From NCBI GenBank assembly GCA_036971715.1, contig JAVHJL010000002.1:3380501-3444500 (forward strand): a stretch of 64,000 nt of DNA. The letters run 5' to 3'. Positions 48,003 to 58,443 of this stretch are shown piece by piece (the stretch's first letter is position 1; the number at the start of each line of letters is the position of its first letter). This stretch comes from Arthrobotrys musiformis. Its lineage: Eukaryota; Ascomycota; Orbiliomycetes; Orbiliales; Orbiliaceae. Position numbers and translations under genes: made by a program. Under the pieces are notes generated by a model. That model worked only from the letters and a program-made list of their open reading frames with translations. It did no database searches and was not told the origin of the DNA.

Positions 48003-48550
48003 ATGAGATTCTTCACCCTCACCGGGCTTTGCGCCACTATCGCCACCTTCACCGCCGTTAGCGCAGGTGTCATAACCCCTCCCTGGCCGTCCCAGCCCAA
48101 AGAAGTGTGGATGGGAACATACAAATACGAAAACGACCAATTCTCCGGCGAAGTTTGGGTTAGCATCATCTCCTAGCTACATCAACAGTATACCAACTCG
48201 CTAACCTAAAATATAATATCCGTAGACAAGACAAATGAACTGTGGAAGCGTCGGCCAGCCATTGCTCCAAGTTTTCTGGGCAAAGGGCGAAGAATGGCAG
48301 GAAACCCCATTGGACGCTAAGAGGAGTTGGTTCGATTCGCGGGGAAACGTTTGGTATAACTTCGGTGGTATGTCGCCTTAATATTTGCATCTAACACACA
48401 TTACAAGCTGTGGGTGTGGTTTGGTTTGCTGACTATATTCGAATAGGACCTGCCGCTGGTGCAACCCAGTTCTACGTCAAGTTGACTTGCCTAGACAAGG
48501 TGTTCTACGACCCCGGCAACTTTGTCAATTACCAGATCCAACGGGACTAG
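48003..48550 (+). CDS. Small secreted protein, 133 aa
   Basis: Exons 48003-48158, 48226-48367, 48447-48550, all GT-AG and in phase. The signal peptide is MRFFTLTGLCATIATFTAVSA. The mature part has Trp/Tyr-rich beta-like segments (KEVWMGTYKYENDQFSG, SRGNVWYNFGG) and two cysteines (MNCGS, LTCLD) that could form one disulfide. It ends FVNYQIQRD. No family recognised. Size, signal peptide and low similarity to anything known fit a fungal small secreted protein, so it is an effector candidate only by profile. No single frame shows the whole protein, so an ORF scan misses it. Confidence 0.75.
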
Positions 48551-48862
48551 TCGAGAGCGGTCGAGAACTCAGCCATTTAAAGAATTGAATAAACGTAGAT
48601 ATAATCGGCATATGTATAATATAATGAATGACATTAATAAATTCTATAACGCCCTCAAACCATAATAACGTGATTTAAAAAATCGTTCCATGGGAATATC
48701 CAATAAAAAACCAGTGTATATAAGACCAGCAAAATATGACGCCATGAACCCGGCTCCGGATATATATTAACGCAAAAAGACCCGGTAGCAGAAAGAGAAA
48801 CATAAAGGAAGCCCATAGCACGTTATATAGAAAAAAAGTGTAGCTTCAATCAAATATTTAAA

Positions 48863-49652
48863 TCAGTGATGCCCGACAATCCCATTCACCTGACCATAGC
48901 TCATCGCAGCACCAGGCTGGTACCCAAGCACGTTAACCGGTACTAATAACTGCTTCCTTGTCTCAACTTCTCTGTTCTCTTGAATCAACGTGCAGCACTA
49001 CAATTGCAAACACAGTTAGCATGCCCGCCACCAGATACCCAACTTATCTACGTTACGTAGAGATCGGTTCGAAAGAAAGAAAGAAAAAAACCTACCCCGC
49101 AACAGAAATGCCTTAAGCAGTCACCACACCCCGAGCCCTTCATATTATACCTCCTCCTTGCCTCCCCTCTCTGCATCATCCCCATAATCCACTGCGCGCC
49201 GCAGAGCATAAGGCCACAGAACCCCCAGCAGGGACCGTTACAACAACGGTTGAAATCCGTAACTCCTTTATTTCTCATCTTGTGATGGATTTCACCGTAT
49301 GTGACGCACGGGCAGACGAAGCCGATACAGCCTAATTCACAATAAAAAATATTAGAAGGCTTGGTTCTAGACTACGATCAAACAGGAAAGAAAAGGGTTC
49401 ATACATTTATCGCAATCACTGAAACATCCGCAAGTACCATATATCCACTCATTGGGGGCCAGCGGTCTCTGAACAGCAAGTACTTCCACTCCTGGTTGGA
49501 GAGGGATTTGGTAGAAGCCTTGTTGGTTGGCTGAGAGGGTAGGGGGTTCTGGTGCTTCAACCTGTGTTTTATTCGATCAATGTTAGCCTTTTGTATTTTT
49601 GAAACTGGTAGGACAAAGGTTCGGTTTTTGGAAGGGGGCGTACTTTGGGCAT
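48863..49652 (-). CDS. PLAC8-family cysteine-rich protein
   Basis: Exons (minus) 49652-49644, 49561-49405, 49331-49096, 48997-48863; 178 aa. The first exon is only 9 nt (Met-Pro-Lys) with a GTACGC donor. The core shows YGTCGCFSDCDKC, then CIGFVCPCVTYGEI, DFNRCCNGPCWGFCGLM, QRGEARRRYNMKGSGCGDC and CCGCCTLIQENREVE, which is the PLAC8 pattern of Cys motifs, a hydrophobic middle and the QE-REL-like end. Relatives in plants and fungi act at membranes in metal resistance (for example cadmium) or cell-size control; here the role is unknown. It is probably membrane-associated. Confidence 0.88.
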
Positions 49653-51263
49653 TGTGATCGATGTATTTCGAGGTCTCGAATTAGAGAATGATATTGGTTT
49701 TCGATTCTTTTAGTGAAGGTCTTTGAATAGGATTGATAAGGTCCAGCTCTTTTAAAGGTATATCACAATCGGTTTCCCAAAATTTATTTAAATATCAAAA
49801 TGAAAACAAATAAAAAATGCCGACGACCCAGCGTCCAGGATATAAGCCTTTTCTTCAGGTCTCCCGCCTCGATTACCACGTTCGAGCGTTCCCAACCCGT
49901 TGGAGAATTTTCGAATGCTACCTCGTCCTAACCAGTTGCGCACACCAGTGTGGCTTGGCGACGGGGGGGTGATTACGTAGACTCGCAAAAGGGAAATTTT
50001 TTGTATATGCGGAAGTATATGGTGACCCTGGTCCCAAATTCTTTATTGCACCGGGTTCGTGTAGTCGGTTGTTATAATTAGTAGGCGGGAAGGGAATTAA
50101 AATTAAAGAAATATGCTGTGGGGGGAAGTTAACGTTAATTAGGTAAACAAGTCTTTAGATATACGATGTACGCAGTACCATGGCCCTTAAGTCTGCTTAT
50201 AAAGAAGGAACCGATACCACCGCTCGAATTAGCTTTCGTATAAAACTAACGTTACCGCCCTAACATGCTGGCATTCGAGATGCTAGATGACGATATAATC
50301 TTGAAACCCGGCCATAACTGAAACCTGGCCACCGCATGCATCGGCGTCTGATGGTGAGACTCGACTCCGGCTCTTCTCTTTTCTAGAAATTCTCCCGAAT
50401 CCCATGTGGGTGCAGTGTTATTCCAAGCTTCGCCCAAACCGAGCTCCTGAGACCGCCTCGAGGTCGGTCCATTTTTTTTTTTGCCCCTGTGTTTCCGGAT
50501 ACATTCCTTTTTTTTGCAGGTACCAGGAGCCCGGGTTTCGTCTCGTACTCAGCACAGCTGCTCACACCGTGTTGTCTCACAAAAGTATAACAATGTCAAC
50601 ACGGCATTGTCAATTCAGGACTGCAATGTAGTGTCTGCAGAAGGCTCAGACAGCGTATATATTTATAATGTGCGGCTCTCGCAATTTTGTCCAAGGCGGG
50701 GGTGGCGCGAGACAGTCATTTCTATAGGAGTATTGGAAATAAGTAAATGTTGGGGAGAATGGCAATGTCAAAACATCGATCCTGACGGCCTAAATCACGC
50801 TTCGAGGAGATGGTTACAGAACCCGAGTAGCCAATTATACATATGGAGACACACCGTCATTTATCGGGCCGATTATATATATACATAACCGGCGGGTTAT
50901 ACGTAGGCTAATTCGCATTGTCCGTGCACGTGCACGCTTGATGATATAAATTTTAATCGAGGCACCGATGATATAGGATATATTGAGGAAAATACATATA
51001 GTACATAGTACACCAAACAAAAGCTTAAGACAACTGGTGGCAACCTTATAACCCCACCTCCAAAAATAACCTGCGGGCTCGCGATCGAAGTTGAATCCAA
51101 CCGAATATTCGCTACAAGGAGAACAAAAACAGCCCCATATAAATACAATTTCACAACCAATGCCTTCTTCGAGCAATAACAAAGCAATAATCCAAACCCC
51201 TAACCGTACTCCCAAAATCCAATCGTCCATGGCTAAGCAAGCCCCTCAAACCTCAACTGTTAC
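49653..51263. other. Intergenic, nothing firmly supported
   Basis: A minus-strand frame at 50835-51230 starts at an ATG and is hydrophobic (MDDWILGVRLGVWIIALLLL); it overlaps AT-rich sequence and has no known domain. T-runs occur at 50470-50482 and 50508-50516. Confidence 0.4.
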
Positions 51264-52415
51264 TCATACCTTCACGCGGTGGTAATGCCCCCAATGCGTC
51301 ATGCCTAAATATTCCCCCTCCTCCCCCCTCATAGCATCAAACGGATCCTTCCCTCGAAACACGAACCTCTCCGCCCCTTTCTCTTCTCCATACTTAAAAT
51401 ACTCGAACTTAACCATCACAACCGCATCAGTCGGTTGAATCACCCTCCCACCGTAATTGCTGCTATTATACCCACCGCTCAAAAGCCCCACCGGGATGGG
51501 GTTGATCTTTGAAGGTATGTAGAAAAATACGGGTATGGCGAGTAAGTTTATGGTGTTGTAGTACGTAGCCGGGACGGTGGTGGGTTTTTGGGATTGATCC
51601 AAGATGGGGCCGAAGTAATCGGTGATATTCGACCAATTTGTGGAGGTACTGATGTCGATCGTGTACAAATTATTTTCATCAATATGCTCCGATTTTTCCG
51701 GTGCAACAGCGGCGACAGCGGTCGTGAAGGGGACTCTAATCATCGCTGATTCGAATATTTTTAGAAGCCTTTGTGTTTCCTTGCGGATTTTGGAACGATG
51801 TCGGTTTATGGTGGTGAAAGGTGAGTTGTATATTACTCTTGCGACGTAGTATCTGCTGAGCGACCAGATGAGATTTATGGGGAATGTGAGGATGAAGAAT
51901 GTCATCATGAGGTAGTGTCTCCATGCTGCTGGCTTTGCGGTCGTGCTATAATCTTCAGCCCCGGGGTCCGAGCCTAACATGTATATATAACTATGGCAGT
52001 AACTCAAAGTGTTGCGAATCGCTGATATGGGTTTCGTGATCCATTTCCCAAACGGAGACGATGCCGCCGTTCTAGCCCTTTTCGGTGAGTCGGCGAACCC
52101 GTGCTTCGCAATCTTCTGCCAGAATTTAGATAGCACGTCCATCGCCATCGGTGTGACTTGCGGTGGGATATCCGGCTGGAGATCATATTTGTTGAGTTTT
52201 AGACCTGTTGTGGAATAGTACTTTAACTTTGGTGATGTCTCAATGAGACATTTCCAGGTTCTGCAGACTTGTCGGCAGGAGGTTAGGACCGTGAGCGCTG
52301 TGGTTTCCAACAGGATGGCTTCTACGACTTCTAGCGGGAGGTACGGCATTCTTTTGGTCGGGTTTGGGGGTACGATGACCTCCGTATGTGCATCGGAGCC
52401 CATCTTTCCTGACAT
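51264..52415 (-). CDS. F-box protein with a hydrophobic segment
   Basis: Intronless, 383 aa. The F-box at about residues 22-60 is clear: MPYLPLEVVEAILLETTALT then VLTSCRQVCRTWKCLIETSP. In the middle, after a Tyr/Ser-rich linker, comes YLMMTFFILTFPINLIWSLS, long enough to cross or embed in a membrane, followed by RYYVARVIY. The C-terminal half has beta-like segments (VPATYYNTINLLAIPVFFYI, DAVVMVKFEYFKYG) and ends MTHWGHYHRVKV. F-box proteins act as SCF adaptors; a hydrophobic helix would tether such an adaptor to a membrane, which is inference. Start chosen at 52415 (first ATG); the ATG at 52403 is only four codons later. Confidence 0.78.
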   Translation of the reverse strand: MSGKMGSDAHTEVIVPPNPTKRMPYLPLEVVEAILLETTALTVLTSCRQVCRTWKCLIETSPKLKYYSTTGLKLNKYDLQPDIPPQVTPMAMDVLSKFWQKIAKHGFADSPKRARTAASSPFGKWITKPISAIRNTLSYCHSYIYMLGSDPGAEDYSTTAKPAAWRHYLMMTFFILTFPINLIWSLSRYYVARVIYNSPFTTINRHRSKIRKETQRLLKIFESAMIRVPFTTAVAAVAPEKSEHIDENNLYTIDISTSTNWSNITDYFGPILDQSQKPTTVPATYYNTINLLAIPVFFYIPSKINPIPVGLLSGGYNSSNYGGRVIQPTDAVVMVKFEYFKYGEEKGAERFVFRGKDPFDAMRGEEGEYLGMTHWGHYHRVKV

Positions 52416-54173
52416 TTTAAGAGTATTTCTCAGTTCAGGAGCCGTCCTGTACAGTTTATGTTGGGAACTGTTTTGAGTCTCTCGGCCGGAACGGTGGGAT
52501 GCGGAGCCGAAGCGAAGCTTGTGTGGTCGAGCGGCCCCAAGTCAAGGCAAAACCCACGGTTTACTCCAGCGCCAGCGCGAAGAATCGGCCGTACTTGTAT
52601 TATCGACTATCAAGTAGGTAGTAAGAAGGTTAAAAATGTGAACCGGCCGTTGAAGCGTAAAAGGGCAACCAGGCCATATATAAAATACCCGTTCTAGCCG
52701 ATGGGATGTTACTGCCAACGGCGCTTATTCGCGAGATCTCGAGAAAGGGTGCTTCTCAAAAGCGACTTTCATCGGAGCAGGCTGAAAAAGAGAACAATAT
52801 AAGGAAGAGAATCTGATGTCAGCTGGAAGTCGAGGCCGAAGGTGGTGGGGCACTAATCGTTCTCTGCTGCCGTTCCATATCTAATCCAATATGATCAACT
52901 GACGGTGGATCGATCCAGAGATGCATGACCATATGGCCATGCATGAAATTCCTTTGCATTGGTTGGCACCCAGCCTATTGATTTCGGATACAAAAGGGAT
53001 TCGCTTCAATGCCATGATTTGGGCTCTGCGGGGTACTTGGGACTTGTTTAAGTACCTGCTTTGGTATCACCCGCTGCAGAGGTGCCTAGGCTGGGCCGGT
53101 AGTTACATATAGTGCGGGTGGTTGGGTGTTGGTTGTGGTGGATATACCAGAATAGCCAGCCCAGCCCAGCCCCGGTCAAACGCTCCATGGCCATGATGAT
53201 CCTGGCCCTAGTCTTTGAAGCACGGTATATAGATATCTTGTTGGATCTGGTTTTGGGCACGTCATTTCTTGGATCTGTAATAAATCACCAGACCAATGAG
53301 GACTTGATCACCTATGCAGGGAGCGAGGGGTTCGATAACTGGTGGATATCGAAACGTGGGGCGTCGGCTTCGGGAAGGCGATATGCAGATGGCGGATGGT
53401 TTGCGAGGTTATAAATATTCAGGACCCGTTCCCCCAAATTCCAAATTTCGAATTTCGCAAGTCCTTAGATATAAGAAAAATATTGTAAGATCAAAAACAT
53501 CCTTTTGGTCATTTGGGGCTCTTGCGGATGAAGCATCTTTTTCTCTCAAGTTGAACGGTTTGGCCAGTTTCTCTGGTGTAAGTCCAGCCAAAATCGAGCC
53601 TAGAGTGGCAGACACAGCGTATCGCCCTCAAACTAACATGAACTTCAAAAAAAATGATACAATTCAGGCCTCAGAGATAAAATCCATTCTCTATTCGACA
53701 CTGTCGCCAGGTTTTTTTCTGTGTGTTTTTCTCCTCTTAATAAGTCATCGAAAGGGAAACAAAGAACACAAAATCCGGTGCAAAGTGTGCAAAGCAAGGT
53801 GGACAAAGCGAAGGCTAGCTAGGTCGCAATATGAGAACAATCCCAAGAAAAAGTAGAAGGGAAAATATACATAGGAAAGAAGAATAGGAGATCAAGAGCA
53901 GTTCGAATGCAATAAGGCTCTCCAAGCAGACAGATAAGAGACAAAAAAGAAAAACCTGCCCGTTCGATCAGTCGGTCGATTCATCCCCACTGCTGTCGTT
54001 TTCTAAACTAAGTACTAGTGATCGGTTTTTTTTTTGCGCGAGCAAAACAGACACTTGTGCTTGAGCCGAAAGATGTACGAGAGATACCGTAAAAAAGCGA
54101 AAACGAAAGTGGCTCATGGAAAGGCAAAGGAAAGGAGGAACAATCGTGTCAATGATATCAGAGCTTCAGTTGT
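52416..54173. other. Intergenic, nothing supported
   Basis: About 1.75 kb. Short plus-strand frames (52458-53856) lack recognisable content. The right part is purine-rich. Confidence 0.5.
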
Positions 54174-55261
54174 TTATCTGCCATCCGGGGCATCTTTTAG
54201 CTTGACGTCGCCATCATCGTCCTCATCATCGACATCTATGTCTTCGGGGTGCCTAATCTAGAGTTAGCGGTCAGGTCATCTAAAGGTGAGGTATTCGGTA
54301 TTATGACATACCCAAGAAGCCCCTTTACATCCTTCATCTCATAGTGTCTCTTCCTCATCTCCATAAACTTCTTATGTTTCTTGGATTCTGATTCCTCGCC
54401 TCCGTCTCCTTCATCCTCGTCCTCTTCATCTTCTTTATCATCTCCTCCGTGCTTCCCATCGTCCTCCAGGACAACTGTCTTTCCGCCCAAGTTCTTATGT
54501 TTTAGTGAGTCTAAGTCCTCCTCTGGTTCGCCAATGTCCAGCCCGGGGATCTCATCTTCCCCAAAAAGCCCTCTAGGCTTCTTGCCAATGAGCTCTGGGC
54601 CGGATCCACCAGAGTGATCCTTTCCTTGAGCCTTATCTAGCTCATCAACATCAAGTTTATTGGCGTCAAGCAGCTGAACAGGAATGTCATCCTCTGCAAT
54701 GGCACCCTCTCCTCGTCCGGCAGCTTCCTCGGCCTCGATTCGCTTAATTTCATCCTCATCTTCTAGAGGATCATAAGTCTTGGCGTATGGAGTCTTGGGT
54801 TCAGTGATTTTCATGGTAGACGATTTTTCCTGTTCGTTGAGGTAGAGATTTGCTTCGTCCCATTTCAGCTGTGGGGAGTCGCTTGGTTCGCCAGGGGCAG
54901 AAGATGTAGAGTTTGTGCGGGACTGAAGGGATTGCCGACGGGAGGACGAAGAGTTCGAGCGACCGAGGAAGGACGAAGAACGGCGACGACCGGCATTTTG
55001 GAGAGTATTTTGGATGGTGAGATCTTTGTCAACGGTATTTGGGTGCTCTGGTTCTGGTAGGGTTACAGAGTGGGGAGAAGGACCGCCTTCGCGAGACGGA
55101 GTGGAGACGGGAGGGGTTTCTGAGAATGAAGGATTCTTGAGGATTCCTAGAAGGTGTTATGGATATGTTAGTGTCGGATTGGGCTATGCAGAAGACGGGG
55201 AAGAGTGACCTTTAGGTCTCTTAGCCTCAGGCCCGTGAAGTGGTGGCGGGGAGTGGGACAT
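54174..55261 (-). CDS. GLC8: Protein phosphatase inhibitor 2 (IPP-2/Glc8)
   Basis: Exons (minus) 55261-55210, 55146-54312, 54252-54174; 321 aa. The first intron sits inside the PP1-docking motif, so splicing creates RPKGILKNPSF. Next come a Ser/Arg-rich region (RRRSSSFLGRSNSSSSRR), the central LKWDEANLYLNEQEKSSTMK with EPKTPYA (the site of regulatory Thr phosphorylation in inhibitor-2), a long acidic stretch, and KFMEMRKRHYEMKDVKGLLG, the helix that covers the PP1 active site. The last exon is acidic (HPEDIDVDDEDD). It binds and regulates PP1 (Glc7). The final acceptor (GATTAG before GCACCCC) was chosen over an earlier AG because it preserves an acidic ending; the alternative stops after five residues. 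Confidence 0.9.
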
Positions 55262-55466
55262 GGTTGATGGCGGGGCTGGTGCGAGTACACAGGATTTGGT
55301 GTACCGATTCTTCAAGGCTAACAAACAAGCAGGTGCAGGCAACGGGAGAACGGTCGATAGCTGTTGGATCTGGGCGATTAGGATACGGTATTGTAGTGAA
55401 GCTCGTCGATATGGGCGCGATATGTCTTTGAAGCGGTGGTTAGTCAGAGGTAAGTGATGTTGTGGA

Positions 55467-55498
55467 GATGGATGGATGGATGGTGGATGGATGGGATG
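55467..55498. repeat. (GATG)n simple repeat
   Basis: Repeated GATG/GGAT units interrupted once by GGTG, about 210 bp upstream of the inhibitor-2 start codon on its 5' side. Confidence 0.85.
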
Positions 55499-55741
55499 AA
55501 AGGCCCTGGCAGAAGTTGGAGTTGGGCGTTGGAAGTGGTGGTGTGTTGGTGGTCTGCGGTGTGGTTGGGCAAAGATCAGACGAGGTACAGTGCCTTTTGC
55601 TGAATGACATCATGCATCACGGCCACCGCAGAATCTGAGCTAAGAATCGACTAAGCCGGGATCCAATGCAATGCAAATCCGCCCGGCTTCTGCGATGCTC
55701 ATTGCATCCCAATGGCCGATGCCTACGAGGGTACTCTTCCC

Positions 55742-55745
<4 letters not shown>

Positions 55746-55784
<39 letters not shown>
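55746..55784. repeat. Poly-T run of 39 bases
   Basis: Uninterrupted T on the plus strand between the phosphatase inhibitor promoter side and the 3' flank of the Fic gene. Read on the minus strand it is poly-A, but no retroposed gene body or target-site duplication is apparent beside it. The exact length may be affected by sequencing. Confidence 0.9.
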
Positions 55785-55785
<1 letters not shown>

Positions 55786-56373
55786 GTGCGTCGAGGCCAA
55801 CGATTGATTGAATATCGGAGGGGACGTTGACGAGCGAATTTACGTAAGTGACGCATACGTATACATGGTCAATGCTTTCCTCGAAGCACTTAAGTCAGCT
55901 AAGCTAAGGAAAGTGTCCTTGTTCTTGGCCACCGTGCTGCAGTATCACATTATAGACAACTGTCTTCACGTAGACCGAAAGAAAGAGTATGGTCATCTCC
56001 CCAAGATGACCAACTAATTTATACGAATTACAATGTACTGTACAAACCGCGGGCCATACCCAATACCCGCCCTGGGCGGAATCCGCTGTGAAAAGAAATT
56101 GGAGTTTGTACAATTCCAGGAAACTCGATTGATACAGCGTCTCGCTATAGCGCTATCTTCGAATGCTAAAAGGTCTCGCATAGAAAGTTCATGCTCAATG
56201 GTCTGGGTATAGAGCTGGATATCCAATTAGTACTGCGGCTGCGGAATGTGTGCATTGAGATCTAATATTCCTTACCTAGCTAGGTGGCTACTCCCTATAT
56301 GAATAATAGCCAAGAGGTAAGAAGAGTGTTTCGGAAATGAAGATTCGGGGACTTGAATTTCCTGGTCCGAGAA

Positions 56374-57360
56374 TTATTTGTTTTGCAGAATCTTTTCAAA
56401 AGTTTCGATCAGTGCTGACGCCTGAGATGACAATTTGGCGACACTCCCAAGCTGCTGCACGACAGATTTGACAGTTCTTCTTAGTACATAGAACGAGAAT
56501 ATCTTCCGGTCGTTGTCAATTGCTTTCCCAATGGCATGTTGGTATCGTGTTCTCTCCCTCGCGTCCTCCCCGAAAATACAAAGGATATAGGGATAATGCT
56601 GGTTCAGTAACGAATTGAAAAGCATTCGACTCATCCGACCATTCCCGTCGAGGAATGGGTGTATGTGAACGAATTGGAGCTTCAGTTCCGCTGCCACTGC
56701 AATGAGGTCTGCGGGGGCATTCTGCTGACACGCCCGGAAATCTTCGATCCACTTTGCCATCATTGGCCGTACTTCCTCCGTCGCAACAGGACTTTCGACC
56801 ACCTTTTCCACCGAAGGCCGCCCAACTTGAACCGCAACCTCTCGGTATTTCCCTTGGTACCCTTGTTCCCCGTTCATGGCTGGAATGCCTTGGGTAAGGA
56901 TTCTATGCGTCTCTAGGAGGATCGATTCATCCAAGAGGTTTTTGGATAGAGAATTTTGTAGATAAAAGTACGCCTTGACATGCTGGGTAACCTCATTCTG
57001 AGAATAGGAATTGGAGGACCGCAAAGGAACTGACTCATCGGTTTCGATAGATTCGCCTCCTAACATTTTCTTGACGATATCTCGGGTCTGCTGCTCGTCT
57101 AGCCCAGCCTGCTCAATGGCATTTGAAAAGAATATATACTCCACGAAATGTTTCTCAAAGTCGTCTGCCGGGTTATACTCGTAGAAAGTTGACAATATCG
57201 AGCTGGCTTCCCGTAGACTTGTCGGCAGGCTTTTCAGGACTTCGAGGTCTGGATCGAACCACGGTGGGATAGTGTATTCTTGGATCGATGCGGATTCGCA
57301 CTTCTCCCGGGATTTTGGGTCCGGCATCGGGAAAAAATCCCAAATGCAGATGGACTTCAT
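56374..57360 (-). CDS. Fic-domain protein
   Basis: Intronless, 328 aa. The Fic core motif HPFLDGNGRMSR (residues 234-245) matches HxFx(D/E)GNGRxxR, with catalytic His234. Upstream is a helix FFSNAIEQAG (residues 77-86) at the place of the Fic inhibitory helix, whose consensus is (S/T)xxxE(G/N). Ser79 and Glu83 fit, but Gln84 replaces Gly/Asn. KYREVAVQVG (the beta-flap) and the downstream YPYILCIF also fit the fold. Fic enzymes transfer AMP or other nucleotide parts to proteins, or remove them. The N-terminus has no TPR repeat or membrane helix, unlike animal FICD, and looks like bacterial-type or fungal stand-alone Fic proteins. Target unknown. Absence of introns is compatible with ancient transfer but does not prove it. 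Confidence 0.9.
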   Translation of the reverse strand: MKSICIWDFFPMPDPKSREKCESASIQEYTIPPWFDPDLEVLKSLPTSLREASSILSTFYEYNPADDFEKHFVEYIFFSNAIEQAGLDEQQTRDIVKKMLGGESIETDESVPLRSSNSYSQNEVTQHVKAYFYLQNSLSKNLLDESILLETHRILTQGIPAMNGEQGYQGKYREVAVQVGRPSVEKVVESPVATEEVRPMMAKWIEDFRACQQNAPADLIAVAAELKLQFVHIHPFLDGNGRMSRMLFNSLLNQHYPYILCIFGEDARERTRYQHAIGKAIDNDRKIFSFYVLRRTVKSVVQQLGSVAKLSSQASALIETFEKILQNK

Positions 57361-58443
57361 ATTTTCTTGAAGTATTTCGGACGGGTAAGTCTTAATCTCG
57401 GAACCAAATTAAACTATTCGGGGAGTTCTTGTATGGTATTTACGAGCGAGTCTTATAGTCGTGAGGAATCAAAGGTTAGAAAAATTAACGGAGGGCCGAT
57501 GACCCTTCTGGCCCCTTTAAATATATACGTATATATACGCTGCGGCTGATTCACACCAGAGATCTACAATTAATGTGCTCCGATTGCGATATTAAAATTT
57601 AGCCCTCAAAATTTTTAAAATATATGGCTGTTTGATCGGGGCCTAGCCAGCGGCAGGTGTTTGACAGGATGTTCGTAGATATTTGACTCGTCTACGGATC
57701 GCCATGGCGTCGGTTATGCCATGCGCCCCGCGTGGTCGATATTTCCATTCCGGCTTTACTTTGTTCCCTATTGTAATATAAGTGAGGCTTGTTGTATTTT
57801 TAAGCCAATATATCTATACCATTTACGCCACCAATCGTTGATAGTTTCGAAACTGTGCAATTTGATTTATGGTCCTGGGCGGATGATAGTCTTGTATAGG
57901 TTGCCAATTAGAGGTTTAGCAACTAGACTTCCTTCGGTATTATATTGGGTATTATATTGCATTTGTACAAATCAATTGTTCGAAGACCTCTAGCACGAAG
58001 TTTACTTTAGCTCGTCATTCGAGGCTATGAAACTGCAGCTTCAAAATGCAACAAGGTTTTGCGTGGTCTCTGCATCTGCATCTTCGATATCTCTACACCA
58101 TCGAGAGCTAAGTATCGTCCAGAGTGAAGCTTCCACGGTGCGGTAATAAGGACTAAGGGGCAGCTTCGTTGTGCTTGTTGGTCGTGTAGAAAGCTCCACC
58201 TTGTTTTTCTTCTTCTCACTCTCCAAAACAATCTAGCATCACATCACCTCCCTCCCAAGCTCTATTCTATAGCTACCAGCTACCAGCTACCATCACCTCA
58301 CAGCTTATCAACATCTACAGCATCCTCATTAAACCTCTTCATAGCCGATACAAAAACTACATCACCAGTTCTCTTAAGCTCTTCGCATTTATCACTTTAT
58401 CCTTCTATCAGATCTGACAGTTGCTCAAGTTTCATTGGAAGTC
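57361..58443. other. Divergent promoter region
   Basis: About 1.1 kb between the Fic gene (minus) and the first tandem F-box gene (plus). The right end (58205-58440) is C/T/A-rich with repeated TACCAGC units near 58270-58290, typical of a fungal 5' leader. Confidence 0.5.

Larger units (their letters stand above)
55262..56373. other. Intergenic with simple repeats
   Basis: Upstream region of the phosphatase inhibitor gene and 3' side of the Fic gene. It holds a GATG-type repeat (about 55467-55498) and a 39-T run (55746-55784). The frames here derive from these tracts or are unsupported. Confidence 0.5.

Noticed and set aside
50835..51230. Hydrophobic 131-aa minus-strand frame
   Set aside because: Begins like a signal anchor but lies in AT-rich sequence where hydrophobic frames arise easily; no family match.
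54381..54617. Ser-rich plus-strand frame
   Set aside because: Antisense of the acidic stretch of phosphatase inhibitor 2.
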